Shown piece by piece: positions 13,600 through 27,834 of a stretch of 64,000 nucleotides of DNA. Position numbers and translations under genes: made by a program. The notes below the pieces were generated by a model, which saw nothing but the letters and a program-made list of their open reading frames with translations, did no database searches and had not been told where the DNA came from. How positions within the stretch are numbered: position 1 is the stretch's first letter; the number at the start of each line of letters is the position of its first letter. The stretch is from Datnioides undecimradiatus (lineage: Eukaryota > Chordata > Actinopteri > Lobotiformes > Datnioididae), in assembly GCA_008933995.1 (NCBI GenBank), contig WARS01000036.1, positions 4,254,419-4,318,418 of the forward strand, given 5' to 3'.

Positions 13600-14065
13600 A
13601 GTGCAAACACAAATGTCAGCATGCTAACAGGCTCATATTGACAATATTATCACATCAGTGTTTTAGAGTCTTAGAGGCATGTTTATAACAGCTGAGGATG
13701 ATGGGAAGGTTATAGTTTTGGTATTTTATAGTTTTATAACAGTATAAATCAAAGTGTTTGAGGCACTAAATTATTTACCTAGTGGTGGTGCTAATGGAGA
13801 ACTAAAGGAATCGCCAAAGTGTTTCTAATTCATCTTGAGGGAGCTGTGATTATTAAAGTATTATAAGTGAAGCAACTTTAATTGCAGTCCATACAACAGA
13901 TGCTGCGCCTCACTTGAAGACCTCAATGGTGGCACCAGAAGAAAACTCAAGAAATCGCCATAGAAGGATTGTTAGGCTTCATCCTCTGGGGACCATGAAT
14001 GTCTTTAAAATGTAAAAAATTAAAAAATGAAATAGTTGCTGAGATATTTCCTTACAGCATCACCA
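13600..14065 (+). repeat. decayed percomorph interspersed repeat (long copy)
   Basis: In order: GTCAGCATGCTAACA, AGCTGAGGATGATGGGAAGG, TAGTGGTGGTGCTAATGGAG, AAGAAATCGCCATAGAAGGA, CTTCATCCTCTGGGGACCAT with GAATGT, and GTTGCTGAGATATTTC. This is the phrase order of a very common percomorph repeat (GTGGCGCTAGA ... CCATGAATGTCTGTA ... GAGATATTTCA). A shorter copy sits at 7290-7525. I do not know its formal class. The copies are old and share only short words. Confidence 0.6.
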
Positions 14066-14094
14066 ATAAAAGTGCACTAGTATAAGACTGGTAC

Positions 14095-17000
14095 TCTGCA
14101 TCACTTCAGGTATCAGAATCAGTACGGTGGGGGGGGGGGCAGTACATCTCTAATCACAATGTGACAGATGCTTCAATCAAAAAGTGACGGCTGTGCTGCT
14201 CAGTGTGGACTGCCAACCTCCAGCGTATCTGACCCGGGATAGACTGCTGCTGCTGTAAGCACTATGTGCTGCTAAATGAACTGCTCCGAGCCGAGCAGCT
14301 CACTGCACTGTGGTCCCATGGTGAATTCCAGATGACAGCACTAATGGATGATCCTGTGATGCAATCATCTCTATCCCTGCTGCCTTGTTCAGCAGATGGG
14401 TTGTATTTCCCATTCAGACCTCTGAGATTGAGAGCTCCTTAATACAGACATACAAAAGTCATTATGCATTTTTATGTATACACTCCTGCTGGAGATCCAC
14501 AGTGATTACATAATTCTATTTAATTTATGGAAAATAGTCACCAAATACTTTCCTACAATCACATTTGACAGCTGGTTGAGAAGGTGAAGCCTAAGATTGT
14601 GTTCGCCTCACTCGTCGGAGGAGCCGTGTGGAGTTACATCAACGCTTTTTATCAATCTGCACTATAACAACTGTGTAATAAGGATTAACCACAACATCAC
14701 AGAACAACCCAGTAATACAAACCACTAATGAGGTCCTGACATGTGCCATGTAATTTATTATTGTTTATGTCTATGGTCCTCAAGGCTCGTCTTAAAGGAC
14801 ATTTCAAAAGAACAGTCAGTGACTGGCTGAATGTAAGGCCTACTAACCCAGGATATGTTGCAAGTGGAGCAATGCATCAATCCTTCAGGGTGAGCAGATT
14901 TTCGGACAATCTTGAGCGTATCTCAGGACAACAGTTTTTCACACACGCACAATATTTTGGCAGCAAAAAAAAAAAAAATGCTATTTCTCTGCTTTCTGTC
15001 AAGTTGCTTTTGTTTCCAACTCTGCTCTATCCACTCAGCCAACAACTTTTCTCCAGAGTCTCTTCAAATATAGATATTTGTTACCGCAGTGAGCAAAAGT
15101 CAGACTCAGACCAGAGCACTTCTCCCCCAGCATTCATTGACACTGACTACATGCCAGTGACATCACTAACCGACAGTTTTCATATCCCGATCAGTACCCA
15201 TTTGGCGGCATTTTAGAGACACGGACGACCACAGTTGAGGACTGCAACTTCATTTTCAGCATTGATTATCCATTGGTCTGCTGCCTGGCTGCTAACATTT
15301 GCCACTGAAAAACATCATGCTCCCACTTTTCATCTGTAGACACTGGCAGATACCGATCCTCACCGCAGCTGCCACTCAGACTTGATGGTAGTTGGGCTTG
15401 CAGAGCCATACAGTGTTAATTACACCTAGACCAAACTAATGTTGTATAACACAAAAGCCCCGCAATAAATCAGACATTTATGAAGGTTATAATATTCAGT
15501 TCGTGTTGACACTGGTTTAGAGAGGTGTTAATTAAACTGTCTGATCATGTTGGAGGGTGTGGTTTATGGCATTATGATTTACCTTGTGTCCTATGATGAC
15601 AGGTGTTTCTTTTATTTTGTCAACAGCATTTATACCAGACGGTGTGGACTACATAACAGAAACACCTCTCTCTGTTTTACAAAAGTAAAACAAGTTATCA
15701 CGTTATTGCGTGAGATCCAAGACCAGCTGTTGAACGATAAGAAAATAAACCTTGCTTTATCTTTGGTAAAATGATCAGTCAAATGAGGGTGAGATACTAC
15801 ACATGCCAGTAAAGCAGTGGACAGCTATGTAGTTTAAAGTGGATCACGTTTCCTCTTTTCAGAGAGGACGTATAAACAAGCTTTCTGGAAGAAACTGAAG
15901 GGAGCGCTGAAAGCTAATGGCACAAAAGTGTTGAGGGACTTCAGCTGTCTATAGCTGAACACATAATAAGTGATGCACTTCCTCCTGTCACTGACTAGGC
16001 TGCATGTCACCCAGTTCAAGCATGCAGTCTACCAGTAGCTTGGCTGCCTACAGCGGTGTCTGTCCTCCCTGGGGATCAGGGTAACAGAATCCCAGGCTTA
16101 TACAGACATCCACACAAAGGACAGGCCTGCACTGGCAGGTGGCCCTGGCATAGATAAGTGTGTTTTCTGTTTGGGTGGGGGAAAGACTGCTCACTTACGG
16201 CGTCTGTTCCTCTTGTGAGGGATGATGCCTCTCGTGGGTGTAACACACAAGGAGGCGGGACTCAGAGTGAGGTCGTATACAGTAGACATGCTGATCTGTT
16301 TATGTCTGTGTTAATGCTTGAGCAACCCTCCTCCAAGCCCCAGCCCTGCGCACACACACCTTAACACAGTCAGAGGCCATAAACTCTCTCTTCTCTTATT
16401 ATTTGCTTTCTGAGGACGTCCAAGTTACAAATAAGAGTTAAAACCCCTCACAATAACGATAGAACAATGCTGGTAACCACTGAGTCTGCTGGCAGCTAGC
16501 AAATGTTAATCCTAATCATAAATTGGCCTGTTTGATCGGGTTTTTCCCTTTACTTTAGTCTTTCACATTGGGTTTGTTGTGTGTGTAAAAGGCCTGAAAA
16601 TGTATAAATTCTAAGTTATTCTGCAGACAACACGTTTGCAGTCCTGCCTTTTCTTCCGTTACTTATCTGTGTCACTATGTAGCACAGCACCACCTCCTGC
16701 TAGGTGACGTCCCACCCACCAAATTCTCTGTTGTGGCCTGCAAGAACCAGCCCAAAAGTCTTTGGATTTACATTATATTTGATGGAAGTGTCCCAACAAC
16801 AACAAAAAAGTCTAATATGTGTGAACCAACCAGCCTCCTGATTGGTTTCTTCTCTGCAGCAACATTGTACAATGGGTATTGTAATACTTAGAGCCACCAT
16901 GCAAACGGAAGGAAAAACAGGACTCCTCGAAAACTGAAATTAACGTCATACCATAAACAATTTGTTACAGTATCAAGAAGAGTTTTCTCTATTATGTAAC

Positions 17001-20000
17001 ACTGATGATATATTAAATTAAATTCTGAATTAAACTACAGAGTAGGGAAAAAAAAAAAGTTTAATGCCAGAGCCTCAGTTCAGTTTGATTTGTCACTGTT
17101 CCCCCTTCAGTCCGTTTTCCAATCCCTCCACTCGTCTCACTATTCAAACACACTCATCTCTCACTCCAGCAGGCCCTGACAGCAGAATTTGCTTTTTTCC
17201 TCTGAGGTGAGTTGCAAGATACACAAATAACACAGAGGCGCATTTACGGTATTTGTATAATCCGTGAAGTGAAAATTACGCCCTATTTAGATGAAAGGCA
17301 ATTAGACAATTACAGCTAATGAGGCCAATCCTTTTCTTTCACCCCAAAGAGTCCACAGACTAATTATCAAATTAAAGAATGCTTCTTTTCTCCTTCTGAC
17401 CCGGCGCTGTCGTAAAGGGAGGGCGTTTTGGGAAAGGCAAACATTGGTCTACTCTGAGGAGGCCGAGGCTGGAGAACAGGCAGGCAGCATTTAGAAAGTG
17501 ATGGGTGTATTAATCACTGCTTAAGTTAAGACAGCTTTATGGTCTTGTGTGGCAGGCATACACACACACGCACGCATACACGCAGAAGCTTATACAGACA
17601 CTCTGCTGCTCAGTCCGTTATACATCATATAGGACTGCACCAAGAGGGCCACCGGCCAAACAGGAAAAGCCGCTGTACCTGCAGGAAGCGGACATGTTCA
17701 GACGACTAGCAGACCCCGCTGGTGAAACTTCCTTCTCTGGGGAGGTTAGCAGTCTCAAAGAAATCCACCTGACACACATGCATGCGCCAAGATTGAATAG
17801 ATGCTTTCATTTTTTTTCCCCCTACCACACAGTAAATCCTAAAGTTAAATAACCCTCAGACCCCATGTCAGATACAGTAGCGATGGAAAACAACAAAAAG
17901 CGTTTAGCACGAGCAGCGTCAGCGTGCTGGACCGCTCTCCCCTGCAAGCTAAAAACGCTCAGACTGATGCTGGCTATGACTAATCAAACAACAGCGTCTG
18001 TTTTCTCTCTCAGTACTTGGAAAGCTGATCAGGCTCGATGGAGAACCAGGGAAATCATTCCCAGTGTCTCCCTTAACATGTCTGTTGCCAAGCGGTCTAG
18101 CTCCTTATGGTACACTCTCCAAAAAATGTTCATGGTCTGTTAATATCATCCCTCAATTAGCTCCAACTTAACTCAGACCATACATCACCCCCTCCCCCCT
18201 GCCTCTTTCACTCGTTTGCTGGCTTAAACTACAGCTGCACCTACTGGCAACAGAGAGGCACATTCTGAGTGCAGCTCCACGTCTCTGCTGTTCACCTACT
18301 GAATGATACTTGACCCAAAGTAGACGACGTAACAAAGCCATAAGTAATGGAGAGCGCGCCTACTCTTTCATTTTGCGAGTGATCCTCCCTCGTGCATATT
18401 CAAACAACTATAAAAATCCAAATAAAGTCGCACCTTTGACACGGAACGCTTAAGGTGTCACACAGCTATCACATTTCTCCGAGCGCAGCTAACAAGCATC
18501 AACTTAACTGCTGCTTTTCCTTCATTTTCCCACTCTCCTGCGCTTTCTTCATGAAACGTAAAGCCATGTCTTCCTCTGCCACCCATTTTACTCTTTGAAA
18601 CAGCGCGAAGGGCAGGGTTCAGAGGTTAAAGAGAAGTTCTTTTCACACTCCCACGTCTGCCCTTGCTTCACAGAGCAGCACTACAGGTGCAGGGTGTCTC
18701 TGAAACAACTTAACAGCCTCCTGCCTCCGAGGAAAGACCTTTGTGAGAAAAAAATACACTCCTAATTGTTCCCTGCTCTGTGCCAATGACCGGCCAAAAC
18801 ACTCCTTGTTATTGCATCTTTGCACAGTATTTTTCCAGTCATAACGGCTGACAGAGGGGTTGGTGCGAGTTCACAGTCCCTCCTTTATGACAGTAACTCC
18901 TCCTGTCACCTGCTTTCATATGGCAGGGGTGTTGGCGTATGGTGAGAGACTCCAGTTGACACCCCTGACATGGCTGGACTTAATGAGGACTGATGGGAGC
19001 CTGTCAGTGGAGTGACACATTAAGCGGCTTTGTCATAGATCAGCCGTCGAGTTTTATGCAAAACCAGGCCTTGCGTTTACTTGGAGATGACCTTCCGAAG
19101 TTCACTGGAAGTCTTGCGGATGCAGAGCTGGGTCGAGTTTAATTTTTCAACTCGGGGATGCAGAGATGTAGCACACGCGGGCATGCATGTACGCATGCAA
19201 AGTTATAAACACACAGTCTATCTCTGTCTCACACGCACACACTTCCTCTAAATTTCACCCGAAAAAGTTCAACTGCAGGGTAAAGCGTATGATTTTTAAG
19301 TACTGAGAAGTCATTACAGTTTGGATTCAGAAAGCCAGCACTGCTTTGCACATTCCTCTTGTGAATACAAATACTTAAAAACACTGAATGCGAAGTGAGT
19401 TTGTTAAGGTAAACAGAAAAGCGATTTGGTTTGCATGAGTAAAAGCTTTGGGTAAAAGCTCTGTGGCCTTGCTAAGGCTGTGGGAGTTGGGATGATAAAA
19501 AAAAAAAATATCTTTGAGGTATCAACACGTAGAGAAAAGGAAGAAGATGGATGAGGACGGATTTCATCTCGGCGGGTTTGGTATATACTTTACTTTCATA
19601 AATACAAAAATAAACACAACTAAAATATTACATATTCAGCTACTGTCTCTGTCAAGGCAACACATCAGAAATGTAATGATTTGACACAGCAACTTTTTAT
19701 TAAATCTTAAATTTCCCTGAATTGTTGTATTATACGTGCGTATTTCCAGTGCCAGTATAAGCACGGGCCACATCTAATAAATCTAAAAAACAAATTTGTG
19801 AATCAAATGTTGATTTGTCAAATACTAAAGTAACTATTTACTTCCAGCTTTGACATATTTAGAACATATTTGCAGCTATTCATCAAATGCAGATGTTAAG
19901 TTTTTAAACACAGGCCTCCTCAGTTTCATGTAGTCCCTTAACGTCATAATTCTTAAGAATCACTCCATTTAAACTGGAAATGAGGGGCCTCCATGCTGTA

Positions 20001-23000
20001 ACTCTCCAAAATAGCCATATATTCCCGTCAAGACTAACATGAAGTTATTTGCTCATTTGTCTGAATTGTTAGAATAATTTGTGTGAATGTGCTTTTATAC
20101 CTCCCCAGTGGTCCATAAATCACAAACAGCTCTTTGTGGCCCACCAACATAATTTGTTTCCTTTTGTTTATCCCACTTTAGTCACTCAAAGCCTGATTCA
20201 TAGTGAGACAAATCGCGCTTGCCGAATTTGTCATGTAGTCAGTTTGAATATATTTGGCGCAGTAAATTTCCTTTTAAACTGATTAGTCAAAGCTACCACC
20301 GGTCGGATCTGAAATTTGATGACGAACCGAGTCCCATGGTAGTATTTCACATGAGCTGTCCCACAGACGGATCTCACCCTCACTCACCCGTGCAGACTGC
20401 AAAGAGAACACAAATAAATTATGAAAAGGAAACATCCGGTTCCACTTTATATGCCATTGTTGTTGTGAGAGAAACTGCACTCTACAGAAATATTTATCCA
20501 GAGAATGAATTCCGCTCAGCACCTGACCTGTGCACGTGGCTGCTGCTGGGTGAGAGCACAGATGAAAAAGTCAAATGTTCATTTCTGGCAAAAATTAAAA
20601 TAAAAATGGTATCATTCTGTGTTCACTTTTATAGTTTTTTTCAAATATTGATTTACTAGGGCATACAGTCAATGTTGACACATTGTGCAGTCAAAAATGT
20701 GCCAAAAATGTGTTCTTTAATGCAAACTGGGATTGCACTGGGGTCCACTGGCTTTTTGCTAATGAGCAGATAAAGCTCATACAGTATGAGCAGAGAAGGC
20801 TATAATGACCTCGCAGTAACACTGTGCGGCTCGTACAGATGTGCGTGTGAGAAGTGATTTTCCATCTACGGTAGTTAGCCGGTCCTCTTCTTGGTTAAAG
20901 CTCCGTCCTTGTGCCATAAATCAGTCTGCGCAGGTTGCAGGAAATTAAATTAGTAACATTTTTTGTACAGCTGTTACAGTCTACCACAATGCTATAGATA
21001 TTTATTTTGGTTTTACACATTGAGGACTTTATTATGTATCTGGTGCTGACAGTGAGCGTTGATGTGTTCACTTACTTATAACTTTAATTGTATAATTTAA
21101 AAATTACGATTGCTAGAGTGGACTGAAATGCATTAAATTGTAAAACTATGATATATTTGAATAATTACTGGGCTGCTGATGGAAGTGAAAACAACAGATG
21201 TAGGAGCCTAATTGAAGATCAAAACTTTGCAGCACTGAGATTTAAAATTTAAGAATTATTTGGCACCAAGTTCTGCTCGGCTTCAGTTGCACTTTGTTAT
21301 CTGGCAAAGTTAATAATACTCTGACCTCGCTAATGTCGCGCTAACTCGAGCCGGTGTTTGGCATTCAGACAGCGCCGGGATTGTTTTCGTCTCCAAAGCA
21401 GACAAATTTGAATTTATTATCTTTCTGAGCATGTGCGGTTCTGTGTGCCGGTACGTGTGACACATAAAGAGAAGAAAACTATTCCAGTTTAGCTGCAAGA
21501 GTGGGAAAACAATTGTTCCTGACTGATTTTCCCCTAACCCCATAATGAAGCCCATGTGTATGACTGGCCTTTCAACAAGCTGCAAATCTGCGCCCGGCCC
21601 TCTCTCCACTTGATTAAAGCAACAGCCACTCACCTGCTCCTCATTAGCCCAGACCAGGAACAGACCCAGCCAAATAAGTTAGCACCTGTATGTTCCAATT
21701 CTGCATGCCTTCTACGTGTATGTAATATCTGTGTTTATTAAGCTGACAGCCTTATAAATGATGGCATGGATTTAGCCACGGCGTTGCTGCTGCTGTGTGT
21801 TGTGAGAAAGATGAAGAGAGATGGATGTGCGGCAGTGAAATGGCCATGGGTGGAGAAATAGCAGGGACATGTTCTGTGTTTTTGGGTCTGTGGAGATAGA
21901 TGAGGGACTGGGTTTGGAAACACTCATTAGCCATAATCAGGGTCCCTAAAGGAGAGCAGATGGTGGCAGGGAGGAAGCAAAATAGGAATTGCTACACTAT
22001 AGATGTGCACACACAAATGTAAGAGACACGCACAAAGTGACGGAAAGATACGTTTCCAACAGTACTATCAAGACCATTCAGAAGTGTGTGTGTGGGTAAA
22101 CAAAACACAGCACATACCCGGTGTGGATATATGTAGCGCTAAATGTGCTCAGACGTGTCGGTCATTACAGAGCAACCCTAAAGGGCATTGTGTGGGACAG
22201 GATCATCAGAGCACTGTTGTTTCTGCCTGGTTCCTGCTAACCGGTGACTGCTCTGACCTCTGCCTGCTCTGAATGGATGCATATTAACACTCGAGGCTCT
22301 CAGCAACATTTAACCAATTTGGCAAATTATCTGTGAGGCCACTTTTATAGGGCTTTCTTATTACTCAGAAGGAGGGGGAGTGGAGAGAGAGAAAGATAGA
22401 GAGACTTGATGAAGGGATATGGGCATGAAGAGCCCGCTCCCATTTACATACATTACTTGTGCTTTGGCTTTCCCAGAGTCCCACGGAGGAAGCACCTGTT
22501 AGCCTCTCACAGATTTCCCCCTCTACCCCTTTCTGGCTGTTCTTTCATCCCTCCATCGTTGTAGCTTCTCGGCCTCGACCCCCAAGAATCACCCCACAAG
22601 CAGGTGTTCCCCGTCAAACAGCCGACTCCCCTCACAGCCAACAGAGAGGGAGGAACTCAAAGAGAGGGAACTGACCAGGAGACCAAACTGGGCCCATGCA
22701 TGGGAAGGGGAAGGCTTAGAAGCCCGGTGCTGAGACCCCCTCCAGCAGGGGTAACACTGAACCCTGCCTGGTCCAGGTGTTTGATACCATCACTTCTTAT
22801 TTACCACATGTGGACATACAGTTGTTCCTCAGGCCTCGACTCAAAACAAATTGCTGGAGCGGAGGGTTTGTAAAAGAGATGTCTGTTCTGTCGGCGGAGG
22901 GGTTAAAGTTAATTTGATCGGGCATGTGTACTCTGGGCGAGGAGCAGAGAACATCTGCATTCAGTGGCACGGCCCCATTTGTTGCAATTTTGGGTCTCAT

Positions 23001-23534
23001 TTCCATTTGCAAGAGAGATAACTGCTCGCATATGGAAGCAATAGATAGAAGAGGTCAATGCAATTTCTTTCACCGGGGGGACGAGGCAGGGAGAAAAACC
23101 CTTATGCAGTAATCTCAGTTGGCATAGGAAGAAACAAAAATCTGGGGTTTGGGGAAAGGAATTTCTTTCAGCGCAGTGATTCCTTGATTCCTTTACCAGC
23201 CAATAACAATCCCACACCCCTTCAAAACCCACTCCAATCACTCCTTTTATCGCTGATTGGATCTGGTGACATGGTGTTTTAGAGATCCCACGCATTCAAG
23301 CTCTCCCTGGGAGCAGCAAATGGCATAGTGATAATACATTAGAAAAAAGAATACGGCATACCCATGATGCATTACTGTCAAATGTTTAAAAAATCAGATT
23401 TTGATAAAGCAAAATTCAGAGAATATCAAATTACATAATGCATAGATTTGGGGCTAGAAGGGGTTAACACATTGCAAACAATGCATTTGCAAAACTGTTA
23501 CAAATCACTGTTTAAAACAAAGCTGTTTTATCAT
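14095..23534. other. gene desert stretch
   Basis: No gene is recognised. Contents include a G10 run near 14129-14138, an A12 run near 14966-14977, a CNE-like stretch at 17285-17375, and A-rich runs near 17048 and 19498-19509. The longest open frame in the whole desert outside the right-hand genes, after the low-complexity one at 61-579, is 157 codons at 14743-15216. It has no recognisable domain and includes a poly-Lys tract from the A run, so I regard it as chance. Confidence 0.5.
17285..17375. promoter_or_regulatory. candidate homeodomain-rich regulatory element
   Basis: In 90 bp there are ATTAGACAATTACAGCTAAT, in which three homeodomain cores sit about 7 bp apart, then a CCAATCC box, then GACTAATTATCAAATTAAAG. 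This is the densest cluster of such cores I noticed in the window. Binding proteins cannot be named from the motif alone. Confidence 0.33.
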
Positions 23535-23700
23535 GTGGATGGGTGTTGGTTTGGTTTAGGCATAAACATGACTAGGTTAGTTCTGGGTTAAAATGTTTAC
23601 TTTGTTGGGGGACCTTCGTCGTCATGGTCAATGGGAAACACATGGTTAAGCTTATGGTAGCAGTCGCAATCATGGTTAAAAGAAAAACAACAAAATGTCA
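23535..23700 (+). repeat. decayed fish interspersed repeat (TTGGTTTAGGCA type)
   Basis: TTGGTTTGGTTTAGGCATAAA, then ACTAGGTTAG and GGGTTAAAATG, and a later CATGGTTAA stretch, follow the order of a repeat common in percomorph genomes. Its class is unknown to me. It is heavily diverged. Confidence 0.4.
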
Positions 23701-24289
23701 GAAGCATTCAAACATCTCTGGCTCCTGTCATAATTCCTACAAACGCTAGTCTAATTTCAAGCAACAAATCTTTAATTTGTGTGAGAGATTGTGAGTTTCC
23801 AGTTCTTTTGAGGGGCTGAATTGAAGCATGGCAGTAGGAGGAAAGGGTCTGCGTTTGCTGGCATACAGTTATGAGTCTGGTGGAGGGAACCGGGGAATTC
23901 TTCTTATATCATGTCAAGACAAAGCGAAAGGCAGCTACTGTACTGGTTAGTCATATGGATTAAACACGCGATTTGAACAACATATCAAATGGAGCCACAT
24001 CGTGAAATCTCTCAGTAGGCATCAGAAGACGTGCTGTTATTTGGGAGAGCCTTTCCCCCCCAAAAAAACCTGACTAACGAACGGAAAACTCCAGGCACCA
24101 ACTCCAGACATCATTATGTTGCAGATGATAACTTCACAACATGTCGCACAATAATCAAAACAAGGGCCAATCTAATCTTCATACGCTGTCTGTGCATGAT
24201 TCCAATCTCTTTCATACTAGTCAGTCTAAACTCAATACACTCAATCCACGCTGCTCTAAAAAATCCCCTAATAAGGCAAGTTAAACCCC

Positions 24290-24700
24290 GAGCTTGCAAC
24301 TGATATGAAGTCACCAGAGAGCAATTACGCTTTAGCTTGATAGTTAGCAAAGGACCAGAGGAATGTCTTTTTTCCCCCCGTAATGCCAGGACTTTAGAGA
24401 CTAATCTAATTGAGTGTCTTTTTTTGTGTGTGATTATTTATGATTAGAAAGTGTTAGTGGAAAATCTGGAGGAGATATCTGGAAATAGGGGGTGTTTGAT
24501 GCGGATCAGTGTCGTGCTGCTCCCCCTGATTAATTATGTCCGGAACGTCTAATGGCTGCCTCTGCTTGGGAGGGGTTTGCCGCTCACAAAGACAAAAGCC
24601 CCCGAACTTTTTAAGTGTTCTTTGAACTGAAATGGTTTCTGGAGAACTGAGTAATTCCTGGTTGTAAATTCCGAGCTGCGTGTTGGGTTCAGACAAACTG
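24290..24700. promoter_or_regulatory. candidate conserved non-coding element
   Basis: Several TAATTA-type cores (GCAATTACGC, ATCTAATTGAG, TGATTAATTATG) are spread over 400 bp of unique sequence. An 80-codon minus-strand frame here shows no family resemblance. Assignment rests on motif density and texture. Confidence 0.25.
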
Positions 24701-26803
24701 ATTTATGTCAAAGAATGAAAGAAATTGCAAGAAAGACAAAGAAAATGCCTTTCTTGGCAGATGCCTTGTTTTCTATCAGTGATCCATTGAATATTTTGGT
24801 TGGATTCTTTCTTTTAACATCTGCTCTGGGTGTGCAGTGTGTCTGTACCCCTCCATGTGACTCAGCCTTCCGTCTCCTTACCAGTGCCCCCTGAAGCCCT
24901 CATTTCCTGTTGAGAGTCGGCGGAATTGGATGAAGGACACAGCTAGGGGCCTCTTGGGGCCTGGATTAGGGCCTGCTAGAAAGAGCCAGTTTGGACACAT
25001 CCCCATCCATCAAAAATCAAACTGACTCAAGCCAATCCATTCAATCCCAATAGCAGAAAGGAATAATGTCCCCGCTGCCAAAGCAGGTGCTTTTTATTTT
25101 TCTTCAAGGAACAAGGGGGCTACAGCTGAGACAAGGGCATGGTTAAGGTAATGGTTTCAGCTGTAAGAACATTTTCACCACAAACAGTGGAACAATGGCA
25201 CTCCTCCACCATGTTCCGGGAGCGTGGGCTAGTTTGAACCTCGGGGTAGGACTGTGCCCAAGAGCTGACAGAGAGACGACTGTGTGTGCTGAGAGAGAGC
25301 TCATTAAGAGGACCCATGTGTGTTTAACAGATACCAAGGGCTCTCGTTCTTCCAATAACAACTCATTAATGAAGGTTTGTGTGTGTAAGGGAATTAGAGC
25401 GGCTGTAGTCATGAATCATGAGACACATCAGTCTTGTGTTATTGATCAGATCCCAAACACCAGACTGACAGAGATAAACACAGCAGCAATGTGAGAGGCA
25501 GCAAGAACAACAGCTGTTCATATATGTCCGTTTATCCGATTGCTTTCATGAATGACTATTGAACGGCTGTTATGCTCGACTCTCTACTCAATAACTGGAT
25601 TATCCTGAAAAGCTGCATAATGCATTTAGTAACACCTTTTGAAGCAGCTTATTAATGCTAATGTGACGTTGCGGTTTTACAGGCCACCATTATATCACAG
25701 TATATAATGTTTATGTAATGTTTAAAACATAAAGCTGGTGATATTTCTTATTGTTACAATATACTGCAGAAAGAGCGAACTCAACAATGTGAGTACTTCA
25801 CGACTGCATTCCTCTGTCGGTGGCTCTCAGCCCCAAGTCCATTTGTTCTTAATGACAACCTTAATCTTCAAAATATACACCTGCAGTTTAAGAAATGACT
25901 TGGTATTTTCCTTAAACAGACAATGTTATTTAATTTTCGACCTCTAGTAGCACCATAGAGCAGTTATTTTGCATGCTGGTGACACCAAATTTGGTGAAAG
26001 ACACAGAAACGGTAGAGGTCAAGACGAGGAAGAGGAGGACCACTAGCTGCTAATCATGGATGTAAACATTCAGTTTTTCTGAGAAATCGAATACATGACT
26101 TTTATTTGTGTATGAGAAAACTTTACGTGTACATCTTTGGGTTGGATTTTAACAATAATTTTAACTATTATTAACTGTAGCTACTAACACCTACAGTACA
26201 GCTATATAACTGGCCACTAAAACATTGGAAAAGTCTTTATAAGTTGATTTTGGGTCATAATGTTAATCACAGCAGTGAGGTTGAGTATAAGGAATTTGTA
26301 ATGAATTATTATTGGGCTGAAGCTTCATGTTAAAAGAGCAACATGAACACATTTTAGATAAAAAATATTCTAAAATTAAGTAAAGATAGCAACGCAATGT
26401 GTGGAATTAATACTTTTGATCACAAAGATATCATATTGTGATAAATTGCTGAAGTTGGCTATCTACAATAGCTTTTTAAAGTACCAATTAACATTAGTGA
26501 CAGTGGAAGATTGCTGCCCACACTTTCTCTGAGTATGAGCCAGTTCTGATGCCAAACCATGTGTAATGTCATAAAGCCCTGATTGTCCTGAACTCAATCT
26601 TTAGAGTTCTCAACGACCTCAAGTCCTTTGGTATGAGATAAATCTGTACACATCTAATTGCCCTCTCCTATGTAAAACGTTGAGTGGTCAGTAACACACG
26701 CCTGCACCGTCAACACCACAACAAAATACACTGATTGAGAATTGGTGGGCGGGGGATGGAGCGGTATCAGGTGGTTAAGCAACCGAGAGCAAACATATGG
26801 ACA

Positions 26804-26804
26804 G

Positions 26805-26850
<46 letters not shown>
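26804..26850. repeat. (GA)n microsatellite
   Basis: A near-perfect GA run with a single GATA interruption, followed by A/G-rich DNA. Confidence 0.92.
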
Positions 26851-26852
<2 letters not shown>

Positions 26853-27834
26853 GGAGTTGAGAGTAATCACTTATCACTGCTGTGATTTATGGCCTGTTTT
26901 CACGTTAAGCATGTTACGTGTACACTGACAACACCCCAGTTTATTGAAAAATACCTGCCCGCTTAAAATAAAGAAGTGTTCCATTTTTCCCTCTTCAAAG
27001 AATCTGGCTTGCTGCAGGGAAGGAAACGCAATTATAAAACAATAATAACATCTAAATGTAAAAAAGGAGGAGAAATGTGGGTTGTTGTGGGGGAGGGGGT
27101 GGGTTAATGGGCACCCGGCTTGGTATTCCTGTCTGTGAGATTTACATTCGCTGCCCAGTGGATTCCAGAGTTCTCCAACTCATATTGGCCCATGTGGCTT
27201 CCTGCGTGTTATTACCTATCAAAAGGTTCATAGTTTTTTATGAAGTTCTTTACAGAGCCACGGACAAAGGGAAAAAATAGTTTAACGGCTTGCTAAGTCG
27301 AGGCACGGCCCCACAAGATTCCACTACTTCTCCGAGAATGCCTGGAAATGGGAAACATATGTGCTTTGATGGCATTGATTCTTTTTATTATTAGTTTGTT
27401 TTGAATTAGTCTTGTGATTGCAGGATCCTGGGAGGCTTTCACTATCCATTAAAATGTTGATTTGACAGAATACACCACATTTTGGATAGGTGCCTTTGCA
27501 CACACTGGAAGGCTTGCCATTGCTAATGTTAATGATCATACTGAGGTAATGCGATACCATATTGATCCTTACTGGGAAATTCTCCTTTCCCTCCAGACGT
27601 TTTACAGGGAGGTCAGGGGTCAGCAGCAGTTGCGATCAGACTCAACGTGATAACCAGGAACTGAAGACATCTGTCCAGGTATTTCAGTACCATCTACTTT
27701 AGCTGCATATGAACTATGGGTATGGTATTTATAAGGTGGTTTTATGCAAACAAAGGGACAGTCTTAAGTGTCTCAAAGCAAATTAGAAAAAAGTACTTAT
27801 CAACAAACTGCCAGAGGTAGGACTGTGCCATGAC

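Larger units (their letters stand above)
23701..27834. other. gene desert stretch
   Basis: No gene is recognised. A CNE-like zone lies at about 24290-24700, which has GAGCAATTACGC, TCTAATTGAG and CTGATTAATTATG. AT-rich DNA runs from 25690 to 26480 and the GA microsatellite lies at 26804-26850. Confidence 0.5.

Noticed and set aside
14743-15216. 157-codon open frame on the plus strand
   Set aside because: No family resemblance. It crosses an A12 run that gives poly-Lys and has no splice or promoter context.
20219-20659. 146-codon open frame on the plus strand
   Set aside because: AT-rich region, no recognisable motif, composition like the flanks. A 79-codon frame is also open on the other strand.
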